Below are positions 39,404 to 48,115 of a stretch of DNA of 64,000 bases, piece after piece. Each line of letters starts with the position of its first letter. The first letter of the stretch is position 1. Location: contig NZ_OY781918.1 of NCBI RefSeq assembly GCF_963677195.1, positions 2,096,923 through 2,160,922 of the forward strand, given 5' to 3'. The notes beneath the pieces are model-generated. The model searched no databases. It had not been told where the DNA came from and worked only from the letters and a program-made list of their open reading frames with translations. The DNA comes from an uncultured Marinifilum sp. (GTDB taxonomy: Bacteria > Bacteroidota > Bacteroidia > Bacteroidales > Marinifilaceae). A program made the translations under genes and the position numbers.

Positions 39404-39877
39404 ATGAACAAAAACCACTACATTACAATAATCCTAATACTCCTGTGCCTGTGTGTAAAAGCACAAGAACAAACACATCAATTTAAAAGGCACATTTACT
39501 CAATTGGACTAAACGCCTACGGACCATACGGCAGCGACATGGGACTAGAAGCATTCTACGATGTGCGCGTAAACAGCTGGCTTTCTCTAGGCGGATTAGG
39601 CGAAGTAGATATCAACCCCGATGTGATAGACGAAAAAATAGACCTCTTTTTAGCTGGCAGACTAAATATTCACCTGTTCAACCATCTGAAAGAGGAAAGT
39701 ACACACTGGGATCCCTACCTGGGTATAACCGGAGGATTAAGAGTAGACCCCTGGGTGAAAGATTACAACGGACATTACGACCTTTACGTGGGTGCACGTT
39801 ATTTTATTAAAAAAAATTGGGCCGTGTTTGCCGAAATTGGCTCCAGCGATGCCATTGGCATTAGCTTCGCAATTTAA
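39404..39877 (+). CDS. Small outer-membrane beta-barrel protein (paralogue 2 of 3)
   Basis: 157 residues with a signal peptide ending VKAQ. It shares GLEAFYDVRVNSWLSLGG, WDPYLGITGGLRVD, YDLYVGARYFIKKNWAVFAE and the terminal GISFAI with the neighbours at 36186 and 39912. The family is unnamed to me; short outer-membrane barrels of this size are usually passive pores, adhesins or anchors. Its stop is 34 nt before paralogue 3, so the two are probably co-transcribed. GC content is clearly higher than in the polysaccharide genes after 43 kb. Confidence 0.75.
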   Translation: MNKNHYITIILILLCLCVKAQEQTHQFKRHIYSIGLNAYGPYGSDMGLEAFYDVRVNSWLSLGGLGEVDINPDVIDEKIDLFLAGRLNIHLFNHLKEESTHWDPYLGITGGLRVDPWVKDYNGHYDLYVGARYFIKKNWAVFAEIGSSDAIGISFAI

Positions 39878-39911
39878 TAAAATCATAAGTCGTATAAATA
39901 AGCCCTTTGAT

Positions 39912-40466
39912 ATGAAACTTTTAATGTCCCCAAAAAAACAATATGCCACACTGGCTTTCCTAATGATCATTAGCCTTATCTGCCCGGCAGAAAACAAGGG
40001 CAGTGCAAATAATACAAATCAGGCAAATTGCCTTAAAGTACCCGAAAAATGGATGGAGGCCGTCAACTCTCGCCACCATTACTCCTTTGGTATCGATCGC
40101 GAAAACCATTGGGACGGAATGCTAGGCCTCGAGGCAATGTACGATGTGCGAATACATCCGAATTTTACAATAGGTGTGTACGGCGGCGTGGCTTTTAAAA
40201 ATGCCGACTGGCACAATACCACCGAAGTGCTCACTGGCTTTCGTACCAGCTACTTCCCCTGGGGTTTAGGCCAGTATAAAATGAGCCGACTGGAACCATA
40301 CATCTGCCTTACCGGCGGATTAAATATAGACGAGGCCCGACACGATTTCTACGAGCTTGAAGCATCTCTGCATGCCGGCGCCAGATATCGTATCGCTAAA
40401 AATTGGTCGCTCTATGCCGAAGCTGGTACCGGACTGGCTTGTGGGCTTACTTTTATGATGAGGTAG
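39912..40466 (+). CDS. Small outer-membrane beta-barrel protein (paralogue 3 of 3)
   Basis: 184 residues from the ATG at 39912. An open extension further upstream overlaps paralogue 2 and lacks a signal peptide, so I reject it. The signal peptide (MKLLMSPKKQYATLAFLMII) ends near CPAENKG. Barrel motifs shared with the other two: GLEAMYDVRIHPNFTIGVYG, LEPYICLTGGLNID, LHAGARYRIAKNWSLYAEAG and the end GLTFMMR. The three genes look like an expanded family within the locus, separated by repeats. Confidence 0.75.
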   Translation: MKLLMSPKKQYATLAFLMIISLICPAENKGSANNTNQANCLKVPEKWMEAVNSRHHYSFGIDRENHWDGMLGLEAMYDVRIHPNFTIGVYGGVAFKNADWHNTTEVLTGFRTSYFPWGLGQYKMSRLEPYICLTGGLNIDEARHDFYELEASLHAGARYRIAKNWSLYAEAGTGLACGLTFMMR

Positions 40467-40665
40467 GAAGATTTAAGGAACAAGGGACAAGGATAAAGGA
40501 TAAAGGTCGAAAGTCGAAAAGGTCGAAAGTCAAAAAGTCGAAAGTCGAAAGTCAAAGGTCAAAAGTCCAAATCTTGCAGTCATCCTGAGGGAAGCGCAGC
40601 GACGAAGGATCTCAAAATAATTAAGAATTAAGAATTAAAAATTAAAAATTAAAAATTAAGAATTT

Positions 40666-40869
40666 TCTGGCGGCTTGGGACCCGCATCATGAAAAATGCG
40701 AGAAGAATTGCAGTGATGGCTTAGTAAGACCGTGAAGCTGAGAACTTGTTCGAAGATCACGCGGCCGCACTTAGTCATTGCAAAAATTCAGCTTGTATTT
40801 TTAATGCGCGGAAGATTTTTTGCTTACTTTTTCATCTGAAAAAGGTAAGAGCCCCTCCGGCTAGAGGAG
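40666..40869 (+). repeat. M5 repeat, copy 6: foreign core c between M5 ends
   Basis: The left end (TCTGGCGGCTT) and the CTCC/GGAG tail are kept, but the interior is unrelated to cores a and b. It has its own stems: AAGCTGA/TCAGCTT, GCAT/ATGC, and CTTACTTTTT/AAAAAGGTAAG in the position of CTTGAT/ATCAAG. Confidence 0.75.
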
Positions 40870-41021
40870 AAGAAAGAAAATTAAAGATCCAAAGTCCAAA
40901 GGTCGTTGCTGACAACCGATAACCGATAACCGAAAACCAAATCTTGCAGTCAACCTGAGGGAAGCGCAGCGACGAAGGATCTCAAAATAATTAATAATTA
41001 ATAATTAAAAATTAAGAATTT

Positions 41022-41229
41022 TCGGGCGGCTTTTTTCCGACATCGCCAAAGCAGGTGGGGTACCCATAGCTGCAGAAGGCGTTAAAAACAGAATTCCATG
41101 AGTGAGGAACGAGCGAATATTATTCTGTTTAGCCTTTAAAGCGTGATGGGTCACCGATTGGCGTAGTCTTGATTTTTTGTAACTTTTTTATCAAGAAAAA
41201 AGTTTAAAAAGCCTCTCCGGCTAGAGGAG
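41022..41229 (+). repeat. M5 structured repeat, copy 7 (core a, CTCC/GGAG tail)
   Basis: 208 bp. The left arm starts TCGGGCGG, which weakens the first stem; the other stems are intact. Confidence 0.8.
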
Positions 41230-41451
41230 AAGAAAGAGAATTAAAGGATGAAAGTCGAAAGTCGAAAGTAAATCCCGAAGTATCGGGACCAGCAGAGCTG
41301 GAAAAAGGATCCACAAATAACACAAATGGAACGAATTTTCACAAATAAAAGCTCCAAGATTCAATAACTATTAACCAGTGACTGCCATAATTATTAATTA
41401 CTCATTCTTAATTCTTTTGGCTTGAGGACAAGGCAAAAATCAAAAACAAAC

Positions 41452-42021
41452 ATGAAATTTACCCCAACAAACATACCCGAAGTAGTAATTATAGAACCCA
41501 ATGTATTTGGGGATGACAGGGGCTACTTTTTTGAATCATTTAACCAAAAAGAATTTGAAGAAAATATAGGCCCTGTAGATTTTGTGCAGGACAATGAATC
41601 GAAATCCTCACGCGGGGTGCTGCGGGGATTGCATTTCCAGAAACCGCCTTTTACACAGGCCAAACTGGTGCGCTGCATAGAGGGTGAAGTTTTAGATGTG
41701 GCTGTTGACCTGCGTAAAGATTCACCAACCTATAAAAAATATGTTTCCGTGCTGCTCACAGGCGAAAACAAAAAACAACTATTTGTGCCACGTGGTTTTG
41801 CACACGGCTTTGTGGTGCTTAGCGAAAAAGCAACTTTCGCCTATAAGGTTGACAATTACTACGCCCCAAAACACGACACAGGAATTGCCTGGAACGATGA
41901 ACAAATTGCCGTAGACTGGCAAATCCCTGCACAAGAGGTACAGCTTTCGGGGAAAGACCAACTGCTGAAACCACTGAGGGAAACCCTGGTGCCGGAGTTT
42001 GGGGAAGAGGTGATGGCATAG
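41452..42021 (+). CDS. rfbC: dTDP-4-dehydrorhamnose 3,5-epimerase (RmlC type)
   Basis: 189 residues from the ATG at 41452, the start that fits the family (MKFTPTNIPEVVIIEPNVFG). Cupin fold. The catalytic-base His is His61 in RGLHFQ, with further active-site residues around VPRGFAHGF (His118) and the Tyr at FAYKVDNYY (Tyr131). It converts dTDP-4-keto-6-deoxyglucose to the L-rhamnose precursor. rmlA, rmlB and rmlD are not in the window, so they lie elsewhere or the enzyme serves a related sugar. It is the first biosynthetic gene after the repeat blocks, 53 nt before the epimerase. Confidence 0.95.
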   Translation: MKFTPTNIPEVVIIEPNVFGDDRGYFFESFNQKEFEENIGPVDFVQDNESKSSRGVLRGLHFQKPPFTQAKLVRCIEGEVLDVAVDLRKDSPTYKKYVSVLLTGENKKQLFVPRGFAHGFVVLSEKATFAYKVDNYYAPKHDTGIAWNDEQIAVDWQIPAQEVQLSGKDQLLKPLRETLVPEFGEEVMA

Positions 42022-42074
42022 CAGACAAAAAAATAGCTTGACTATAAAACAGCATTTTTTAAGAACAATAGCAA

Positions 42075-43109
42075 ATGAAAATATTAGTAACAGGTACTGC
42101 CGGATTTATCGGTTTTCACCTGGCAGAAAGATTAGCAAAAGAAGGACACCAAGTAGTAGGTATTGATAATCTCAACCATTACTACGATGTGAACCTAAAA
42201 TATGCCCGATTAGCAGAATCAGGAATCAATAGATCTGATGTTGAAGAATCTGCCCGTCATCCTGAACTCGTTTCAGGATCTTATTGCTTGAGCAATAAAT
42301 ATTCAAATTATAGGTTCTTGAAAATTGACATTACAGATTTACCGAAACTAGAACAGCTCTTTGCACAGGAAAAATTTACCCATGTAGTAAACCTGGCAGC
42401 GCAGGCAGGTGTTCGTTATTCGATTGAAAATCCTCATGTTTACATCCAGTCGAATGTAGTTGGTTTTGTAAATCTTTTGGAATGTTGCCGACACCATAAA
42501 ATTGAACATTTGGTTTATGCTTCCTCTTCTTCGGTGTATGGAGCAAATGCAAAGATTCCTTTCTCGGAAGAAGATCGGGTTGATCATCCTGTTTCTTTAT
42601 ATGCTGCCACAAAGAAGAGTAACGAACTAATGGCTTACACCTATAGCCATTTGTACAATTTACCAACAACAGGTTTGCGCTTTTTTACCGTTTATGGACC
42701 ATGGGGGCGCCCAGATATGGCACCTATGCTCTTTGCCAATGCCATTACAAAAGGAGAACCCATTAAGGTGTTTAACAATGGGGATATGGAACGCGATTTT
42801 ACCTATGTAGATGATATTGTGGAAGGTGTTGCAAAATGCCTGACAGTTTTACCTGAAAAACAACCACATGCCGAAATTTGCAATATTGGAAATTCTCAAC
42901 CCATAAAATTGATGGATTTTATTTCTTGCCTGGAAGAGCAATTGGGAAAGAAAGCACAAAAGAACTTTATGCCTATGCAGGATGGGGATGTGAAACGGAC
43001 TTGGGCGGATATTAGTGCTTTAGAGCAAAAAGTAGAATACAGACCCAATACCAGTTTAGCTGATGGAGTGAAAGAATTTGTGAATTGGCATCTCGAAAAT
43101 GTTGAATAG
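42075..43109 (+). CDS. UDP-glucuronate 4-epimerase-type NAD-dependent sugar epimerase with in-frame repeat insertion
   Basis: 344 residues, extended SDR family. The NAD motif is GTAGFIGFHLAERL; the NHYYDVNLKYARL segment is typical of UDP-GlcA 4-epimerases. The catalytic Ser is in YASSSSVYG and the YxxxK in LYAATKKSNE, followed by RFFTVYGPWGRPDMA. The expected reaction makes UDP-galacturonate for the surface polysaccharide. Residues 61-74 (RHPELVSGSYCLSN) are encoded by two adjacent perfect hairpins of repeat type (42258-42298). The site falls in the variable loop before the strand NYRFLKIDI, so activity may survive. Other UDP-hexose 4-epimerases are the main alternative. Confidence 0.88.
   Translation: MKILVTGTAGFIGFHLAERLAKEGHQVVGIDNLNHYYDVNLKYARLAESGINRSDVEESARHPELVSGSYCLSNKYSNYRFLKIDITDLPKLEQLFAQEKFTHVVNLAAQAGVRYSIENPHVYIQSNVVGFVNLLECCRHHKIEHLVYASSSSVYGANAKIPFSEEDRVDHPVSLYAATKKSNELMAYTYSHLYNLPTTGLRFFTVYGPWGRPDMAPMLFANAITKGEPIKVFNNGDMERDFTYVDDIVEGVAKCLTVLPEKQPHAEICNIGNSQPIKLMDFISCLEEQLGKKAQKNFMPMQDGDVKRTWADISALEQKVEYRPNTSLADGVKEFVNWHLENVE
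42258..42298 (+). repeat. Palindromic repeat inserted in frame in the epimerase gene
   Basis: ATCCTGAA (42259-42266) pairs with TTCAGGAT (42272-42279). Directly after, TTATTGCT (42281-42288) pairs with AGCAATAA (42291-42298). The first hairpin is the M1-related dispersed repeat whose translation HPELVSGS is familiar from repeat-derived peptides in other genomes. No stop codon or frameshift results. Confidence 0.75.
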
Positions 43110-43195
43110 CTATAAAATCTGACCAATGGAGAGTATAAGAAGTATTATGAAGAGATGTATTGGTGACTCAGATTTTAGATTAAGTAATAATTAAC

Positions 43196-44644
43196 ATGGG
43201 GATAAAAAAAAATTTTGCATTTAATAGTATTTTAACGGTATCGAATTATATCTTCCCATTATTAACGTTCCCGTATATTTCACGCGTACTTGGAGTTTCA
43301 AATGTAGGATTGTGCAATTTTACAGATAGTGTTATTAACTATTTTATACTTTTCTCTATGTTGGGGATAAGTGCTGTCGGAATTCGGGAGATAGCAAAAA
43401 GTAAAGTAGACCATAAAAAGTTAAACTCTACTTTTTCAAGTTTACTGTTCTTGAATGCAATTAGTACTTTTATTGCTTTAATATCGTTATTACTCGCTGT
43501 GATCTTTGTCCCAAAGTTGCATGAAAATTGGGAGTTGATGTTTTTAGGAGGAGTAAAATTGTTATTTAATTGTCTATTAACAGAGTGGTTTTTTAGGGGA
43601 ATAGAGGATTTTAAATACATCACCATTCGTTCTGTAATTGTAAAAGCTATTTTTGTTGTTTCCGTTTTTATTTTTGTCAAGCATGAAACAGATGTACAAA
43701 TCTATTATACTTTGCTTGTTACATTAGTTGTGGTAAATTCAATCTTTAATTACGTTTATCGCAGAAGATTTGTGACCTTCAGTTTTAAGTGTATTAATTT
43801 TACTCCATTTTTAAAGTCTTATATTACGATTGGATTTTATATGCTTTTAACATCAATGTATACCTCTTTCAATATTGCATATTTGGGTTTCGTATCCGGT
43901 AATATAGAGGTTGGTTATTATACAACGGCTACAAAATTATACAGTATTTTACTTTCATTATTTACTGCATTTACAGCAGTAATGTTACCCCGGATGAGTG
44001 CATTAGTTGCAGAGAGGAAGATAGATGAAGTAAGGCGATTGATCGTAAAATCTTATGATGCTTTAATAGCCTTTTGTTTACCCTTAATTATAGTATCAAC
44101 GATATTTGCACCGCAGATAATAAACCTCATTGCTGGTTCTGGTTATGAAGGGGCTATTGTTCCAATGCGTATTGTGATGCCTTTGATGTTAATTATAGGT
44201 ATTGAACAAATATTGGTATTGCAATTGATGGTGCCTCTTAAAATGGATAATAAAATTTTAATTAATTCAGTTCTAGGTGCAAGTGTTGGATTATTGTTGA
44301 ATATTTTACTTGTGTCAAAATTTAAAAGTGTAGGATCTGCTATTGTATGGGTCTGTTCCGAAATTAGTGTATTGGTAATGGCACAATATTTTGTAAAAAA
44401 ATCCTTGAATATTCAATTTCCATATAAAAGAGTTTTAATAAATATAATTTATGCATTGCCAATCGTAATAATTAGTCTCTGCATAAAGAAATTGACGATA
44501 TTACCAAGTGTTTTGGAATTAATTGTTGCATTCGCTCTCTGTAGTATTTATTTTTTGTTGGTTCAGGTTTTTCTTATTAAGAATGAATTGGTAATTAAAA
44601 TGTGGGAACTATTGCAAAAAATTAAGCTTAAAGTTGATAATTGA
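43196..44644 (+). CDS. Polysaccharide flippase (Wzx type)
   Basis: 482 residues with about 12-14 hydrophobic segments. The N-terminus (FNSILTVSNYIFPLLTFPYI then SRVLGVSNVG) is typical of the oligosaccharide flippase (PST) family of the MOP superfamily. It moves undecaprenyl-linked repeat units across the inner membrane. Start ATG at 43196 follows an 86-nt gap after the epimerase. It opens an AT-rich, tightly spaced gene block running to 51.5 kb, with the polymerase next. Confidence 0.93.
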   Translation: MGIKKNFAFNSILTVSNYIFPLLTFPYISRVLGVSNVGLCNFTDSVINYFILFSMLGISAVGIREIAKSKVDHKKLNSTFSSLLFLNAISTFIALISLLLAVIFVPKLHENWELMFLGGVKLLFNCLLTEWFFRGIEDFKYITIRSVIVKAIFVVSVFIFVKHETDVQIYYTLLVTLVVVNSIFNYVYRRRFVTFSFKCINFTPFLKSYITIGFYMLLTSMYTSFNIAYLGFVSGNIEVGYYTTATKLYSILLSLFTAFTAVMLPRMSALVAERKIDEVRRLIVKSYDALIAFCLPLIIVSTIFAPQIINLIAGSGYEGAIVPMRIVMPLMLIIGIEQILVLQLMVPLKMDNKILINSVLGASVGLLLNILLVSKFKSVGSAIVWVCSEISVLVMAQYFVKKSLNIQFPYKRVLINIIYALPIVIISLCIKKLTILPSVLELIVAFALCSIYFLLVQVFLIKNELVIKMWELLQKIKLKVDN

Positions 44645-44718
44645 ATCAAATTTTAAATTATCAGATAATTTAAAGTGTTAAAAAATAGATGTATTTATAT
44701 TAATTCCAACATAAAAGA

Positions 44719-46068
44719 ATGATTTACGATCTGTTATTTATAGTACTAGCTATTATAGGTGTATTTTCCTATTTAAGTAAAACTTATTCGCGATTTATTG
44801 TCATTCTTTTTTTAATTCTTTCTTCAGGGTTTGGTTTTATTCCGTCGCCATTATTAAAATTGCATGATATTTCATTTGTAATGTGTTTTGGGAGTGCTAT
44901 TTTTGCCAGTTTTAGTTCTAAAACTATTTTTACAGCGAAAAATGATATTGTAGCAAAAATAATATATGCCTTATTAGGATGGTATACACTTGTTGCAGCT
45001 TTAACGATTATTTTAGGAAACGAAACAATTTTGTTTACTTTAAAAATTTGGAGGCTGGAATTATTTTATCTCACATATTTTACATTTCGGCAAATACCTA
45101 GAAACTCATTAGAAAAAGCATTTAAACCATTATTAATTTTAACTGTTATATCAGGTATATTTTATTTATTACAATTTGTAGGAATTACTGGTTTTTTAAA
45201 TGAAAATGTTGATGAAAATATAGGTCAAGCTATAAAATTTTCTCGCTTTAGAAATGCTTCAAACTTATCATTGGTATTTTTATATTATTTAATATACACC
45301 AAGAAAAATATCGAGTTAAGATATGTCTATTTATTGATATTATCAGCAGTGATTGTTTTTCAATTAAGTCGAGGACTTATTGTTTCAATTGTAGGCAGTA
45401 TATTATTGTATCAAATTGTAAGAGGTCAGATATCGAAATTAATACGAGTGAGTTTATTAGGTTCTCTTCTTTTTCTATTGTTTTTACCTGTAATTCAATA
45501 TCGTTTTGCTTCACAAGAAGGCACTAGCGAAGATGTTGGTTTTATTGGAGGAATAAAAAATGGACTCAGTATGCTTGGTACTGAAGATTTTGATAAAGAC
45601 GATATTGATGGCACTTTTACTTTTCGTATTGCATTAGCACTTGAAAGATGGAATTTTCTAAAGGAAAATACTCAATATTTATGGACAGGTGTGGGTTCCA
45701 TACATGAAGAATCCCCGAATAATAAATTTATCTTCGATATAGGTACTTATAATGAAAGATATGAGTACGGCAAAGGAATGATCAATACAACCGATATTTC
45801 TTATGTATCTCACGTGTTTCGTTATGGTTTAGTTTATTTAATTATTTTTTTATTATTTCTATACTACTCTATACGGCGACTTTATTCGTGTAAAAACAAT
45901 ATTTTCGCATTAGTTGGTTTTTTAGTACTTACCCAAATGATAATTCAGTCACTTGGAAGTGATAGATTTTCGAGATTTATATTAATGGCAATGCCTTTGT
46001 TGCTAATTGCCCAAACAGCTAAGATAAATGGAAAGAAAATGCACCGCAGTTATAATACTCAATTATAA
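44719..46068 (+). CDS. O-antigen/exopolysaccharide polymerase (Wzy type)
   Basis: 449 residues, about ten to twelve transmembrane segments, with a large extracytoplasmic loop in the second half (GTEDFDKDDIDGTFTFRIAL). The short motif QLSRGLIVSIVGS resembles Wzy/O-antigen-ligase-family helices. Function rests on topology and neighbourhood, since Wzy proteins share little sequence. It would join repeat units at the periplasmic face. Its end overlaps the next glycosyltransferase by 41 nt. Confidence 0.8.
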   Translation: MIYDLLFIVLAIIGVFSYLSKTYSRFIVILFLILSSGFGFIPSPLLKLHDISFVMCFGSAIFASFSSKTIFTAKNDIVAKIIYALLGWYTLVAALTIILGNETILFTLKIWRLELFYLTYFTFRQIPRNSLEKAFKPLLILTVISGIFYLLQFVGITGFLNENVDENIGQAIKFSRFRNASNLSLVFLYYLIYTKKNIELRYVYLLILSAVIVFQLSRGLIVSIVGSILLYQIVRGQISKLIRVSLLGSLLFLLFLPVIQYRFASQEGTSEDVGFIGGIKNGLSMLGTEDFDKDDIDGTFTFRIALALERWNFLKENTQYLWTGVGSIHEESPNNKFIFDIGTYNERYEYGKGMINTTDISYVSHVFRYGLVYLIIFLLFLYYSIRRLYSCKNNIFALVGFLVLTQMIIQSLGSDRFSRFILMAMPLLLIAQTAKINGKKMHRSYNTQL

Positions 46069-46993
46069 CAATTCTGGGGATACGATAAACTGTATTGATT
46101 CTGTCCACAAATACAATAAAGCTCCAATTAAATTTATTGTGATTGATAACGGTTCAATAGATAAAAATGTTATTGGTGATATTGAAGCGCATTTGGCATT
46201 AAATTTTCAGAATAAGCATATCGTATTAAACGAAGAAAGTGAGGAAATAAAATGTTTGCCATATATAACATTTTATAGACTTAAGGAAAATTTAGGATAT
46301 GCATGTGGAAATAATAAAGGATTAAAACTAATAGAAAATGATAAACAAATAGAAAATGTTTTAATCTTAAATAATGATATTTTATTTACTGAGGATATCA
46401 TTTCATCATTAAATAATGATATCAATTCTCTACCTCAAATTGCAATAGTTAGTCCTTTATTAAAAAAAAGAGATAATCAAACAATTGATAATAACTGTGC
46501 AAGAAGATCTGAGTCAAAAAAGTACGTTTTATTGCAACATATTTTTTGTTTTCAAGATTTATTTGGATTCTTGAGCAAACTCAAGAAGAAACAATATATG
46601 CTTAATGCAGATATTCTTAAAAATAGAAAAACGATAGAGATAGACTTACCATCAGGAAGCTGTATGTTAATAAAAAAGAAACTCTTTGAGAATATAGGTT
46701 TTTTTGATCCGAACACATTTTTGTATTATGAAGAAAATATTATAAATGCCAAAATAAAAAAGATAGGATTGAAAAATTATTTGAATACTTCAATTTCATG
46801 CATTCATTTAGGAGCATCAACAACAAAAAAGGAAAAAACTAATATTTTTTTAATAAAGTGTGGAATTCAAAGTAAAAACTATTATCTGAAAACATTTACA
46901 AATGCTGGAGTCTTTTTCCTTAATATGTTGTATTTCTTTGAGTATGTTTCATTATTAGCACTAAGGATAAAAAATAGTATAAAAGACAAGTAA
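46028..46993 (+). CDS. Family 2 glycosyltransferase
   Basis: 321 residues, GT-A fold. The nucleotide-sugar part has VIILNYNNSGDTINCI, VIDNGSIDKN and ENLGYACGNNKG, and the metal-binding region is ILNNDILFTEDI. The acceptor side shows PSGSCMLIKKKLFENIGFFD followed by YYEENI. This is the rhamnosyl/galactofuranosyltransferase-like GT2 type. A hydrophobic C-terminal segment suggests membrane attachment. It overlaps the polymerase gene by 41 nt, so the two are translationally coupled. Donor and linkage cannot be told from sequence. Confidence 0.9.
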   Translation: MERKCTAVIILNYNNSGDTINCIDSVHKYNKAPIKFIVIDNGSIDKNVIGDIEAHLALNFQNKHIVLNEESEEIKCLPYITFYRLKENLGYACGNNKGLKLIENDKQIENVLILNNDILFTEDIISSLNNDINSLPQIAIVSPLLKKRDNQTIDNNCARRSESKKYVLLQHIFCFQDLFGFLSKLKKKQYMLNADILKNRKTIEIDLPSGSCMLIKKKLFENIGFFDPNTFLYYEENIINAKIKKIGLKNYLNTSISCIHLGASTTKKEKTNIFLIKCGIQSKNYYLKTFTNAGVFFLNMLYFFEYVSLLALRIKNSIKDK

Positions 46994-47038
46994 TTATGCT
47001 TGCTATTGTGTTTTTCTCTAATAGAAAATCAAATTATT

Positions 47039-48115
47039 ATGAAAATTGTCCACATATACTGGTTTGGACCGAAAGAACCAGGAGGAATATCGAATATGCT
47101 TGCAGAAGAAGTTCAGAATTATCCTAAAAGCATAAAATGCTATATCATTTATATAGAAGATTGCGATAAGGAATATGCAAAATTATTTCCAGCAGACACA
47201 ACAATAATTACATTAAAGCGAAATAAAAAAAAGGGATTGTTAGGAGCAGTTCTTCCTGTAATTAAATTAAATCTGACACTTTGGAAAATTAAACCGGATA
47301 TTTTAGTTTTTCAATGGTTGTCACTTGCAAAGTATATTCTTAATAGAAAAATTCCAAAAATTGGAAGAATCCATAACATGAATATGACTCTTGCAGATTC
47401 AAAATTAAAATTTGATAAGTTTATAGCCATTTCAAATGCTGTTAAGAAGGATGTTTGTAAAAGAATAAGTCTTGATAAATCAAAGGTAGAGGTAATATAT
47501 AATGGTGTTTATGTAAATAATTTTAAATTGAAAATTCAAAAAAGATTACAAGAAGGAAAGCCATTTAAAATTGTACAAGTTTCTAGATTAATTCATGAAG
47601 TGAAGGCACAGGATTTAGTCATGAGAGCATTGAAAGTATGTGAATTAAAATATGAATTTAAGAATTGGACTTATGATATTATTGGTACCGGAGATTCAAG
47701 AGAATATTTAGAAGAATTAGCCCATGAATTGAATATTTCTAGCAAGGTTAATTTTGTTGGGCAATTAACGAGAGCTGAGTTGTATGTTAGACTGAGTGAA
47801 TATGATTTATTCACATTACCTTCTTATCGTGAAGGGTTGGGGAATGTAATTGTGGAGGCAATGGCGGCAAAACTACCCGTTTTATGTAGTAATATAGATG
47901 GACCATCTGAAATTATAGAAAACGGAAAACATGGGTACCTCTTTAAGAATAAAGATGTCAATGATTTGGCAGAGAAAATATATCATATTTCAAATTGTTA
48001 TGGGAATGAAGAGATGATTCAAATAGTTGAAGAAGCTTATAAGTTTACAAGAAGGAATTTTGATATTCAGATAATGACAAATAAATTAATAGAAACTTAT
48101 AAAGACGTTATATAA
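47039..48115 (+). CDS. Family 4 (GT-B) glycosyltransferase
   Basis: 358 residues from the ATG at 47039 (MKIVHIYWFGPKEPGGISNM). An ATG at 47000 would add 13 residues unlike the family start. The GT-B C-terminal domain shows VSRLIHEVKAQDLVMRAL, VNFVGQLTRAELYVRLSEYD and the nucleotide-binding PSYREGLGNVIVEAMAAKLP. Retaining GT4 enzymes add hexoses from nucleotide sugars to the lipid-linked repeat unit at the cytoplasmic membrane. Its stop TAA shares a base with the next start (TAATG). Confidence 0.9.
   Translation: MKIVHIYWFGPKEPGGISNMLAEEVQNYPKSIKCYIIYIEDCDKEYAKLFPADTTIITLKRNKKKGLLGAVLPVIKLNLTLWKIKPDILVFQWLSLAKYILNRKIPKIGRIHNMNMTLADSKLKFDKFIAISNAVKKDVCKRISLDKSKVEVIYNGVYVNNFKLKIQKRLQEGKPFKIVQVSRLIHEVKAQDLVMRALKVCELKYEFKNWTYDIIGTGDSREYLEELAHELNISSKVNFVGQLTRAELYVRLSEYDLFTLPSYREGLGNVIVEAMAAKLPVLCSNIDGPSEIIENGKHGYLFKNKDVNDLAEKIYHISNCYGNEEMIQIVEEAYKFTRRNFDIQIMTNKLIETYKDVI

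Larger units (their letters stand above)
40467..41451. repeat. Repeat mosaic between the barrel genes and rfbC
   Basis: AAAGTCG/AAAGTCA heptamers (40503-40568), M1 40579-40613, AATTAAA tract, and M5 copy 6. ATAACCG heptamers follow (40908-40936), then M1 variant 40949-40983 (CAACCTGAGG), M5 copy 7, M4 41270-41301 and the GGATCCACAAAT module at 41307. A short AT tract leads to rfbC. Confidence 0.8.

Noticed and set aside
39792..39911. Upstream extension of the third barrel gene to the ATG at 39792
   Set aside because: It would overlap the preceding gene by 86 nt and bury the signal peptide at residue 41; the ATG at 39912 gives a normal signal peptide.
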